From: Deltaproteobacteria bacterium
GTDB lineage: Bacteria; Myxococcota; Myxococcia; Myxococcales; JAHFDP01
NCBI GenBank assembly: GCA_023248955.1
Contig: JAHFDP010000014.1
Location: 1 to 63,237 of the forward strand
Direction of reading: 5' to 3'
DNA: 63,237 nucleotides
Positions 37,901 to 45,065 of this stretch are shown one piece after another. Both the position numbers and the translations under genes were made by a program. The notes below the pieces were generated by a model that made no database searches, was not told where the DNA came from, and saw only the letters and a program-made list of their open reading frames with translations. Positions within the stretch are counted from its first letter, which is position 1, and each line of letters begins with the position of its first letter.

Positions 37901-40068
37901 CGCGCCGCGGTGGGCAACGGACCGTCGAGCGTGGGCGTCCGCACCAGGGCGGTGCCGAGGCCTTCGTCCCAAAGCTCCGTGTAGACAGCGGGAACGAATT
38001 TGCAGCTCCTGGTGTCGCTTCCCGAGCAGGAGAGAAAAGCGTCACCTCCGGCGGAGAGAATGAGGTTGTTGGGCAAAAGCAGGGCAGTGTGGAAGGCCGT
38101 CTGGTAGATGCCGCTGCCGCCGGGAAGGGTCGTCGTCGAAACGGGATCGTAGAGCACGCCCGACGATTGGGCGACCGGATAGCCAGCGACCGGCGAATTT
38201 ACGAGACCACCCGCCACCAGCACCTCACCACTCGGCCAGAGCGTCGTCGACTGGCCGGGGAGCTCGCTGATGCCGCTGGGGCTCCAGCTGTTCGCCGCCG
38301 GGTCGAAGAGGTTGGCGCCGAAGAGGACTTTTCCACTCGGAAGGAGGAGCGGCGGTGCCGAGATCTTCGCGCTCGCTTGCAATGTCCAGCTGCCGAAAAC
38401 CGGATCCCAGATCTCCGCGGGCACCGGCTGCTCGGTCGCGGAGGAGCCCGCCACCAGCACCTTGCCATTGGTGAGCAGCACGGCGCCATGCCCCCATCGC
38501 GCCTGAGTGAGCGAGCCGCTGGCCGACCAGGTTCCGCTCGCGGGGTCATAAATTTCGCAGCGGTCGAAGCTGCTGGAGGGCGTTACAGCGTCGCGCCCGC
38601 CCGAGGCCAAAACGCGCCCGTCGCCAAGGAGCGTCGCCGCGTAGCCTTGTCGCGGCGTGCCCATGGAGCCGGTCGCTGTCCAACTGTTCGTCGCGGGATC
38701 GTAGAGCGAAGCCTGACCGCCGCCGGTGACGAGCACTTTTCCAGTGAGGAGCAGCGTGGCCGTGGCGGCGACCGGGCTGCGGCCCGCTGGCGATACACTC
38801 AATAGAATCGGATCGTAGAGGTCAGCGACGTAGGGCGGCCCGGTGAAAACCCTGGTTGCCCAGTCGAAATCGCCACCCACGAGCAGCACCTTGCCGCTCG
38901 GCAAGAGGGTCGCCGTCGGATGTTCGCGCGCGACGTTCATCACGCCGAACGTTGCCTGCGAGGCGCTGGCGGGCGAATTTGGGAAAAAAATTTCGGTAGA
39001 GGCCGATGGTGCGCCGAAAAAGGTGCCGCCCGCGATCAGGACTTCGCCGGAAGCGAGCAGGGTGGCCGTGTGGTGCGACCGAACGGAGGAGAGCGAGGCT
39101 CCGGGAAACCAGAGGCCGCTCACCGGATCGTAGAGCTCGGTATCGCCGAGATCGCCACCGTTGGTGCCGCCCGCGACGAGCAGCTGACCATTGGGGAGCA
39201 GGGTCCCCGAGTGTGCGGCGCGACCGTTGGTCATGGGGAAGGCCGGGACCCAGCCGCGACGCGGGTCGTAGATCTCCGCGCTCGCCAGCGCGCCGCTCGA
39301 ACCCTGTCCGCCAGCGACCAATACGCGCTGATCTTCGAGGAGGGTAGCCGTGTGCTGTACGCGCGCCATGGCCAGGCTACCCGCGCGGCTGAACGTGAGG
39401 CTCTTGGCGTTCCAAAGCTCCGAGGTGGCGAGCGGTAGGCCCCCATTCGTGCCACCGGCGACGAGCACGCCACCATCCGCAAAGAGCGTCGCCGTGTGAA
39501 AGGCGCGTGGCGTCGCCATCGTTCCAGCGCTCGTCCATTTTCCGGTGGCGGGCGTGTAGATTTCAGCAGTGGCGACGCCCCCGCCCACAACGAGCAGACG
39601 CCCATCGGTCAGAAGCGTGGCAGTGTGGCCGGCGCGCGCCGATTGCATGGCCGCGGCCGACGACCAGCGCCGCGTCGCCGGGTCATAGAGCTCAGAGCGA
39701 GCCATGCTGGCGCCGCTGGTGCCGCCGACGCTGAGCACTTGTCCCGTCATCAGGAGAGTGGCGGTCTGCTCTGCGCGGCCGTCCGCCATGCTGCCAACCG
39801 AGGTGAACTGTCCGGTGGCGGGGGAGAAGAGCTCCGCGGAGGCGAGAAAGGGGCCGCCGCTGCAACTGCCCGAGGCGTTGGCGCAGCCGCCGGCCAGTAG
39901 GACGGTTCCATCCAGCAGCGTTGTTGCGGTTTGCTCGAGTCGCGCGGCTGCCATCGTGGCGCCGCTTTGCCACTGCAGCGCCGCCGCACGTGAGGAGAGT
40001 CGCGCGGGAAGAGGAGGCACCGAGTTGGTGCAGGCCCAGACGAGCAGCACCCAGGCGATCTGTCGCAT
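34921..40068 (-). CDS. Giant kelch / Cys-rich / MYXO-CTERM / OmpA fusion lipoprotein
   Basis: ATG 40068 (MRQIAWVLLVWACTNS) gives 1715 residues with a lipoprotein signal. Residues of about 40-720 are kelch or galactose-oxidase-like blades (TATLLDGTVLLAGG, ATGQFTSVGSMADGRAEQTATLL) plus an IPT-like segment. About 830-1260 are many 6-Cys units (CCVDSDCGPSKICVSGACLCD). At about 1270-1305 there is a MYXO-CTERM-like tail: SCSSAP, a Leu-rich helix and RRWRRRR. A second signal-peptide-like segment (IYAIVAALVAAIVLRPASAQA), a barrel-like region, a carboxypeptidase-regulatory-like domain (GGFRGHVTDLDDHPVKAEL) and a C-terminal OmpA peptidoglycan-binding domain (VSIEGHTDNVGNPRRNRKLSHERAEAV) follow in frame. 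It is probably a surface protein; the fusion is unusual. Confidence 0.8.
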   Translation of the reverse strand: MRQIAWVLLVWACTNSVPPLPARLSSRAAALQWQSGATMAAARLEQTATTLLDGTVLLAGGCANASGSCSGGPFLASAELFSPATGQFTSVGSMADGRAEQTATLLMTGQVLSVGGTSGASMARSELYDPATRRWSSAAAMQSARAGHTATLLTDGRLLVVGGGVATAEIYTPATGKWTSAGTMATPRAFHTATLFADGGVLVAGGTNGGLPLATSELWNAKSLTFSRAGSLAMARVQHTATLLEDQRVLVAGGQGSSGALASAEIYDPRRGWVPAFPMTNGRAAHSGTLLPNGQLLVAGGTNGGDLGDTELYDPVSGLWFPGASLSSVRSHHTATLLASGEVLIAGGTFFGAPSASTEIFFPNSPASASQATFGVMNVAREHPTATLLPSGKVLLVGGDFDWATRVFTGPPYVADLYDPILLSVSPAGRSPVAATATLLLTGKVLVTGGGQASLYDPATNSWTATGSMGTPRQGYAATLLGDGRVLASGGRDAVTPSSSFDRCEIYDPASGTWSASGSLTQARWGHGAVLLTNGKVLVAGSSATEQPVPAEIWDPVFGSWTLQASAKISAPPLLLPSGKVLFGANLFDPAANSWSPSGISELPGQSTTLWPSGEVLVAGGLVNSPVAGYPVAQSSGVLYDPVSTTTLPGGSGIYQTAFHTALLLPNNLILSAGGDAFLSCSGSDTRSCKFVPAVYTELWDEGLGTALVRTPTLDGPLPTAARGTALNLTGSLFGGLSEGASGNQQACVANVPEALFERGDNRQLTVAPVSSWTPTTATVTVPGSLNPGWHWLRIGVGGAFSSAQPIRVPAACGAAFRQCANVCINASACCVDSDCGPSKICVSGACLCDATHKACPNSAVCAPQNGCCDDAECGAKATCVGGACTCVSGTRACRGDCISSARCCSDGDCGAGGTCSTGACSCDNSHKLCAGPNSCVDSNGCCIDADCPGGTCVGGACSCDGARKWCGAQTRCVPSVACCADTDCGAGGVCRAAICVCDADHKQCAAMQVCVAKSACCVDADCGANQVCTNNACVCDSTHKLCAREGACIPNNQCCVDGDCGEGAVCTGGACACDNAHKSCPGSSTCVALGGCCDDNECGAGQICSANSCVCDAGHKFCATQNGCIPKNLCCTDSDCGIGGLCGGGTCTCDGAHKQCPGSAGCVALSACCADSECGANQVCTSGACVCDKSHKWCAAQNACVLSSACCTDGDCGVGGLCGGGTCTCDDAHKVCPGATFCVPQTGCCADSECDAGQCMGAACVVPAPPPAGILGWSCSSAPASEYGASLLVLLLLNLRRWRRRRIYAIVAALVAAIVLRPASAQASTLDQLHVGTGLFDEVLGSRWGVELAATYAPLAFFDLGVGTDLGRHPGGMMFASYELFPGDFRPFVELRGLVHNVDNHRVAGGGGGGGVRVSVPGGRLELMFFAAGFEAPSGYRSGAALVLAGYQIRLGALTSAPSRSASVKGEPATMPLPKMEAPLPTPPVKRLEPAAANQCPAVSPPVAPIDGGFRGHVTDLDDHPVKAELRLSGSELPPRELSANPEFDVRLVPGRYAVRVAATGYITRESDIALQAGETLVHDFQLRPVTVAPTVPPPPIVMLTQKSIDLRHPIHFAAARARILADSFELLDQVAQVLQQNPKLQVSIEGHTDNVGNPRRNRKLSHERAEAVGDYLVSRGVVAARLTAKGFGSERPINSNTTEEGRSRNRRVEFMLK

Positions 40069-40203
40069 GGCTAACAATCCTAGCGCGAAGGGGGCTCGCG
40101 CGCAGATTTCCGGCTGCAGTTCGACATCGCGCGAGCGGCAAGCCGTCCGTCGCAAGCGGGTGCACGTCACGAAAGTGAGGCAGTTTTTTTGCTATCCAGT
40201 TCT

Positions 40204-40221
40204 GATAGTATGTATACTATC
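40204..40221. promoter_or_regulatory. Perfect 18-bp palindrome upstream of the DUF6788 gene
   Basis: GATAGTAT (40204-40211) and ATACTATC (40214-40221) flank GT. The right half contains TATACT (40213-40218, five of six for a -10 box). An AGGAGG ribosome site (40227-40232) and ATG 40237 follow. It is likely the operator-promoter of the element's first gene, or part of its left end. Confidence 0.5.
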
Positions 40222-40236
40222 GGTACAGGAGGCCTA

Positions 40237-40665
40237 ATGAACGTCGAGAAAATGGAATTCGATCGCGCTGCGTTATTGGAGGAACTCCGTGGGACCGACG
40301 ACATGCGTCGCGGCTCGATCACGGAGGTGTACCGGCGTTGTGGCAAAGAAACCTGCCGATGCGCCGATGATTCCGATGCGTGGCATGGTCCTTACTACGC
40401 CTACACTCGAAAGGTCGGAGGTAAGACCAAGACCTTGCAACTGCGTGCCGGCCCGCTGCTTTCCAAGATCGAGCGCGAGGTCGAAGCGGGTCGGCGATTT
40501 CGCACGACCTGTGACAGGTTGTTCGACGTTAGCGAAGCGCTCTGCGAACACAGACCCGTCGAGGCCAATGCGGAAACGCCCCAGGCGGTCTCGGAAGAGG
40601 CGGCCAAAAAAAGGGGCTCAAAAACGTTCTCCAGAAAGAAGTCGCCCTCGAGATCGAAGCGCTGA
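40237..40665 (+). CDS. DUF6788-family protein associated with an ISKra4-type transposase
   Basis: ATG 40237 follows a near-perfect AGGAGG and gives 142 residues (MNVEKMEFDRAALLEELRG). The core RRGSITEVYRRCGKETCRCADDSDAWHGPYYAYTRKVGGKTKTLQL contains the paired Cys motif CGKETCRC, typical of the small protein that accompanies ISKra4-like transposases. The tail is basic. A run of seven A then four G (40606-40616) near its end would, with a -1 shift, continue into the transposase frame, so the two may once have been made as a fusion. The last part of the frame overlaps the transposase coding region. Confidence 0.7.
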   Translation: MNVEKMEFDRAALLEELRGTDDMRRGSITEVYRRCGKETCRCADDSDAWHGPYYAYTRKVGGKTKTLQLRAGPLLSKIEREVEAGRRFRTTCDRLFDVSEALCEHRPVEANAETPQAVSEEAAKKRGSKTFSRKKSPSRSKR

Positions 40666-41332
40666 TCGGCGGTGGTGCTGTCGATGGACTCGATCTGGAA
40701 TCCATCGAGACCGCAGCGCGCCGCGAGGCGCTCAAGCTGGCCGCGCGAGCCGTTGAGCAGCGAATCAACGCTGATCACGGTGACCACGTCGGTCCCACTT
40801 TGCGGTGCGATTGCGGAAAAGATGCCCGCTACGCAGGCCGTCGGCCGAAGACGTTTACCAGCGCGCTGAGGCAGCTCACGCTTTCGCGTGCCTATTATCA
40901 CTGCGCATCGTGCGAGATGGGCTTTACTCCGCGCGACCGCGCGTTGGGGATTGCCGGCGCGTCGTTGTGAGCTCTGCACGATCTGGAGCGCCGAGGGAAA
41001 AGATGAGAAAGGAACGCCCGTCCGTGACGAGGGCTCGGTGAGCACTACGGCGGCCATCGAGAGCGCCGCGCAACATGACATGGACGAAACACCGAGCGAC
41101 TTTGCAGCACGCACGATGCGGGAAGCCGAACGGCGTGGTTTTTAGGAAAGCCAAGAGAGGCGTCGCGATCGGCGACGGTGCGGCGTGGATCTGGAACATC
41201 GTCAGCCAATACTTTCCCGACGCGATTCAGATCGTCGATCTGATTTCACGTGAAGCAGCACTTGAGCGATGTGGCGAAATCGATCTTCGGAGTCGTTCAC
41301 TCGGTGCTCCTCACAATCCTGTCGTACGCCCG
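40623..41332 (+). pseudogene. Decayed ISKra4-family transposase
   Basis: In the -1 frame the sequence reads NVLQKEVALEIEALIGGG, then a zinc-finger region (LRCDCGKDARYAG...YYHCASCEMGFTPRDRALGIAG) and a stop at 40968-40970. Later frames give TTAAIESAAQHDMDETPSDF, then VAIGDGAAWIWNIVSQYFPDAIQIVDL (the conserved DGAAWIWN core). After a 1-base shift FHVKQHLSDVAKSIFGV follows. The catalytic middle and the whole C-terminus are missing, so the gene cannot make active transposase. It sits between the giant fusion gene and gatB. Confidence 0.75.
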
Positions 41333-41389
41333 CGGGCGTGAGGAACACCGCCCGTCTTACCGACGTCGGCCTACCCTCGGGAGGAATCA

Positions 41390-42811
41390 CTACCCGCCGA
41401 GCTTTTCGCGCATGACCTGATTCACGATCTGCGGATTCCCGCGACCAGCAAGCTCTTTCATGACCTGGCCGACGAGGAAGCCGATCACGCCCTTTTTGCC
41501 ACCGCGGTATTTTTCAACTTCAGCGGGATTGGCGGCGATGGCCTTGTCGCAGGCGACTTCGATCGGTCCGCGATCGGAAACCTGCGTGAGCCCACGCGCG
41601 GAAATGATTGCCTCAGGCGCGGTTCCGGTCTTGGCCATTTCCCCGAACACTTCCTTCGCCGCGCCGAGTGAAATTGCGCCGCCATCGACCGCGCCCTGCA
41701 AGGCCGCGAGCTGGGCTGGCGTGAACTTGAGCGCCTCCACGTCGGCCTCGCCCGCGTTCACCATGCGTGCGAGCTCGCCGGCCAGCCAGTTGGCAATTTT
41801 TTTCGCCGACTTTCCGCTGGAGGCGACCACGGCAGCATCGAAGAGATCGGCCAGGCGCCGACTTTGCGTGAGTTGCGACGCATCGTACGCCGACAACGCA
41901 TGTTCCTTTTCGTACCGCGCCGCGCGCGCACCCGGCAGCTCCGGCAACGTCGCGCGAACTCGCTCAATCCACTCAGTATCGATCAGCACCGGCGGTAGAT
42001 CCGGCTCCGGAAAATAGCGATAGTCGTGCGCTTCTTCTTTGCTGCGCATCGGCTTGGTCTGTCCGGTGGCCGCATCAAACTGCCGCGTCTGTTGGACGAT
42101 ACGCTCGCCCGCCTCGAGCAGCGCCGTCTGCCGGACGATCTCGCTCTCGATGGCCAGCCGCACGTTGCGAAACGAGTTGATGTTTTTCAGTTCGCAACGC
42201 GTGCCAAATTTTTCGGTGCCCGCCGGCCGCAGTGAAACGTTGGCGTCGCAGCGAAGACTTCCCTCTTCCATGTTGCCATCGGTGATGCCGAGCCACACCA
42301 GCACGCCGCGCAGTGCGCGCAGATAGTTCGCGGCCTCTTCCGCACTCCGCAGATCCGGCTCGCCGACGATCTCGAGCAGCGGCACACCAGCGCGGTTGAG
42401 ATCCACCAGGGACGCCGCGCCACCGTGAATATTTTTGCCGGCGTCCTCTTCCATGTGAATGCGCGTAAGCGCGATCGACTTGGCGCCCACAGGCACCGCG
42501 CCGCCGAGGCAGATCGGCTGATCGTATTGCGAAATCTGGTAGCCCTTGGGGAGGTCGGGATAAAAATAATTTTTCCGCGACCAGACGCTTCTGGGATTGA
42601 TTTTGCATCCGAGCGCGAGGCCCGCGCGCAACGCGAACTCCACGACTTTTTCGTTGAGCACCGGCAACGCACCAGGCAAGCCGAGACACACGGGGCAGGT
42701 CTGCGCATTGGGCGCGGCGCCGAAAGCGGTCGAGCAGCCGCAAAAAATCTTGCTCACCGTCGAGACCTGACAGTGCACTTCAAGTCCGATGACCGGTTCG
42801 TAGATGGCCAT
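41390..42811 (-). CDS. gatB: Asp/Glu-tRNA amidotransferase subunit B
   Basis: The 473-residue GatB has VIGLEVHCQVSTVSKIFCGC with the zinc-binding Cys residues, NAQTCPVCLGLPGALPVLN, YFYPDLPKGYQISQYD and the C-terminal YqeY-like tail that holds tRNA. With GatA and GatC it amidates Glu-tRNA(Gln) or Asp-tRNA(Asn). Its ATG shares one base with the gatA stop. Confidence 0.96.
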   Translation of the reverse strand: MAIYEPVIGLEVHCQVSTVSKIFCGCSTAFGAAPNAQTCPVCLGLPGALPVLNEKVVEFALRAGLALGCKINPRSVWSRKNYFYPDLPKGYQISQYDQPICLGGAVPVGAKSIALTRIHMEEDAGKNIHGGAASLVDLNRAGVPLLEIVGEPDLRSAEEAANYLRALRGVLVWLGITDGNMEEGSLRCDANVSLRPAGTEKFGTRCELKNINSFRNVRLAIESEIVRQTALLEAGERIVQQTRQFDAATGQTKPMRSKEEAHDYRYFPEPDLPPVLIDTEWIERVRATLPELPGARAARYEKEHALSAYDASQLTQSRRLADLFDAAVVASSGKSAKKIANWLAGELARMVNAGEADVEALKFTPAQLAALQGAVDGGAISLGAAKEVFGEMAKTGTAPEAIISARGLTQVSDRGPIEVACDKAIAANPAEVEKYRGGKKGVIGFLVGQVMKELAGRGNPQIVNQVMREKLGG

Positions 42812-44373
42812 TAGTTCACCCCGCCCGTTCCATCTCCCCCAGATCCATCTCCCCCAAATCCAATTTTCCCAGATCCAACTCCCCCAAAAAGATTCCCTCC
42901 CCCTTCACGGGGGAGGGTCAGGGTGGGGGTGCGCGAACCCCACTCAAACTCCCGCTCGTACCCGCGCGCGACCCGCAGCACCGTCGTCTCATCAAACGGC
43001 CGCCCGAGAATCTGCAAACCGATCGGCAGTCCGCTCTTCGTAAACCCGCACGGCAACGAGAGCCCGGGTAGCCCAGCCAAATTGCACGGCAACGTGAAGA
43101 CATCGGAAAGGTACATCGTGAGTGGATCATCCAACTTCTCGCCGAGCTTGAAAGCCGCAGTGGGCGTGGTCGGCGTAAGAATCGCGTCAACCTCCGCGAA
43201 CGTCTTTTCAAAATCGTTGCGAATCAACGTGCGAACTTTTTGCGCGGTGCCGTAATACGCATCGTAATACCCGGCCGACAGCGCGTAGGTACCGAGCATG
43301 ATGCGCCGCTTCACCTCGTCGCCGAATCCCTTGCCACGCGTGGCGCGGTACTGGGCGACGAGATTTTCCGCGGGCTCGCGCAAACCAAAACGGACGCCGT
43401 CGAAACGCGCCAAATTGCTCGACGCTTCCGCTGTAGCTACAAGGTAATACACGTCGATGCCGTAGCCCGTGTGCGGCAGCGAGACTTCGCGCACCGTGGC
43501 CCCGAGCCGCTGGCAAGCGTCGATGGCCTCGCGCACCGCGCGCTCCACCTCGGGATCCATGCCGGCCACGAAATATTCTTTCGGCACGCCGAGCCGCAGT
43601 CCGGAGAGACCGCGCTCGAGATCGGCGGTGAAATCGGGCACCGGCAAGTCGGAGCTGGTGGCGTCGTGCGCATCGTGTCCGGCGATCGCACCGAGCAGGA
43701 GCGCGGCACCGCGAACGTCGGTGGCGAAGGGTCCGATCTGATCGAGCGAAGAAGCGAACGCCACCACACCGTAGCGCGACACGCGGCCGTAGGTGGGCTT
43801 CATTCCAACGACACCACAGAGCGCCGCGGGCTGCCGAATCGATCCACCGGTGTCGGTGCCGAGCGATCCGGTCACTTGCCGCGCCGCCACCGACGCCGCA
43901 CTGCCGCCCGAGGATCCACCCGGCGTGCGCGACAAGTCCCACGGATTTTTCGTCGGTCCGTACGCGGAATGTTCCGTCGACGATCCCATGGCGAATTCAT
44001 CGAGATTCGTTTTGCCGACCAGCACCGCGCCGGCCGCCTTGAGCTTGGCAACCGCAGTGCCGTCGTACGGCGGAATCCACCCCTCGAGAATACGCGACGC
44101 GGCGGTGGTCTCCACGCCTTCGGTAATGAGTAGATCCTTGAGCGCCAGAGGCACGCCATCGAGCGGCGACAACGCCCTTTTCTGCGCGCGACGCTCATCG
44201 GAAGCCCGTGCGGCATGCCGTGCGGCATCGGCGGTGACGCGCAAAAACGCATGCACGTTGCCGTCGGTTTTTTCGATGCGCGAAAGCGAAGCGTCGGTGA
44301 TCTCGCGCGAGGAAACTTCGCCACGCGAAAGCGCGTCCGAGAGCGCGGAGAGTGAAAGTTGGGTGACGTCCAT
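42811..44373 (-). CDS. gatA: Asp/Glu-tRNA amidotransferase subunit A with repeat-encoded C-terminal tail
   Basis: ATG 44373 is used (TTG 44376 is possible), with AAGGA upstream, giving 520 residues. The amidase signature is complete: [12 protein letters not shown] (catalytic Lys), [39 protein letters not shown] and [15 protein letters not shown] (Ser-Ser-Lys triad). GatA proteins normally end shortly after YEREFEW. Here about 40 extra residues ([14 protein letters not shown], then Gly/Asp-rich repeats ending GGDGTGGVN) are encoded by a G/C palindrome and short tandem repeats. The gatB start still overlaps its stop, so coupling is kept. Confidence 0.95.
   Translation of the reverse strand: MDVTQLSLSALSDALSRGEVSSREITDASLSRIEKTDGNVHAFLRVTADAARHAARASDERRAQKRALSPLDGVPLALKDLLITEGVETTAASRILEGWIPPYDGTAVAKLKAAGAVLVGKTNLDEFAMGSSTEHSAYGPTKNPWDLSRTPGGSSGGSAASVAARQVTGSLGTDTGGSIRQPAALCGVVGMKPTYGRVSRYGVVAFASSLDQIGPFATDVRGAALLLGAIAGHDAHDATSSDLPVPDFTADLERGLSGLRLGVPKEYFVAGMDPEVERAVREAIDACQRLGATVREVSLPHTGYGIDVYYLVATAEASSNLARFDGVRFGLREPAENLVAQYRATRGKGFGDEVKRRIMLGTYALSAGYYDAYYGTAQKVRTLIRNDFEKTFAEVDAILTPTTPTAAFKLGEKLDDPLTMYLSDVFTLPCNLAGLPGLSLPCGFTKSGLPIGLQILGRPFDETTVLRVARGYEREFEWGSRTPTLTLPREGGGNLFGGVGSGKIGFGGDGSGGDGTGGVN
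42830..42930. repeat. REP-like palindrome plus short tandem repeats in the 3' end of gatA
   Basis: CCCTCCCCC (42895-42903) and GGGGGAGGG (42909-42917) form the same 9-bp stem as at 27954, with loop TTCAC. On its gatB side lie three or four degenerate copies of a 14-15-bp unit around GATCCA(A/T)CTCCCCC. The whole stretch is translated as the GatA tail. Confidence 0.8.
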
Positions 44374-44384
44374 CAAATGTTCCT

Positions 44385-44401
44385 TCTCCCCTCCGGGGAG
44401 A
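44385..44401. repeat. Small palindrome in the gatC-gatA gap
   Basis: TCTCCCC and GGGGAGA are separated by TCC in the 46-bp gap, directly beside the gatA ribosome site. In the transcript this stem could limit access to AAGGA. It resembles the larger palindromes of the window. Confidence 0.5.
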
Positions 44402-44419
44402 GGGAGTCAAAAACGAGTA

Positions 44420-44719
44420 TTAGCTCTCACCAAGAATTCTCGGCACCACGAATGCCGTCCCGCTCTTCTGCGGCGCGGCCGCCACCGCCTTCGCCGCCGG
44501 TAACGACGGTTGCACCACATCCGCGCGCATCGATGTTTCGCGCGCCGCCGTTGGATGCGTGGTGGGCGCGACGCCGTCTAGCTTCAGCTCCGCCATTTGC
44601 TTGACGTGATCCAGCACCGCCGAAAGCTGGGCGCCGAAACGCTGCTCTTCGCTCGGCGTCAAATCGAGCCGCGCCAGCAGCGCAATTTTCCTCACGTCCG
44701 TCTCGGAAAGCGCGGCCAC
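44420..44719 (-). CDS. gatC: Asp/Glu-tRNA amidotransferase subunit C
   Basis: The 99-residue protein (ETDVRKIALLARLDLTPSEEQRFGAQLSAVLDHVKQMAELKLDGVAPTTHP...MRADVV) is a full GatC, the small subunit wrapping GatA and GatB. It starts at GTG 44719, one base after the preceding stop. The order gatC-gatA-gatB is common. Confidence 0.94.
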   Translation of the reverse strand: MAALSETDVRKIALLARLDLTPSEEQRFGAQLSAVLDHVKQMAELKLDGVAPTTHPTAARETSMRADVVQPSLPAAKAVAAAPQKSGTAFVVPRILGES

Positions 44720-44720
44720 A

Positions 44721-45047
44721 TCAACTCCGCGCGGCCGGCTTGAACCAATTGAGAATGGCGCTCATCACCGCGCCACTCTTGGGCTCGCTCACGATCTTGG
44801 CGAGCGTGGCTTCGTCGAGAAACATACCCTGGCAATTGAAGCAGCGCTCCACCGCCACGTTGCTGCGCTTCACGGTGTGCAATTCCATCCCGCAGCGCGG
44901 ACAGCGCTGGTGATGCAACGCTCGCAACCGCTCACGCTCCGCCGTGTCGAGCGCGGAGTGGTGCTCAACGGCCAGCTTGCGTTTTTTCTCGGCGTCTTCG
45001 CGGGCAAAATAGTCATCTTCATTGGAAGATGGTCTCGATATGGTCAC
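44721..45047 (-). CDS. TFIIB-type zinc-ribbon protein
   Basis: The 108-residue protein starts at GTG 45047. A charged helical N-terminus precedes a zinc ribbon: CPRCGMELHTVKRSNVAVERCFNCQGMFLDEATL, two CxxC pairs spaced as in the zf-TFIIB family. The function of these small bacterial proteins is not established. It is co-transcribed with gatCAB, one base upstream of gatC. Confidence 0.75.
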   Translation of the reverse strand: MTISRPSSNEDDYFAREDAEKKRKLAVEHHSALDTAERERLRALHHQRCPRCGMELHTVKRSNVAVERCFNCQGMFLDEATLAKIVSEPKSGAVMSAILNWFKPAARS

Positions 45048-45065
45048 GTTCTAGTCACCTTCTGG

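Noticed and set aside
36158-37984. A 608-codon open frame on the plus strand opposite the Cys-rich part of the giant gene
   Set aside because: It is the mirror of repeated Cys units (Gln/Pro/Ser-rich translation) with no start signal or domain. It is a consequence of the repeats in the real minus-strand gene.
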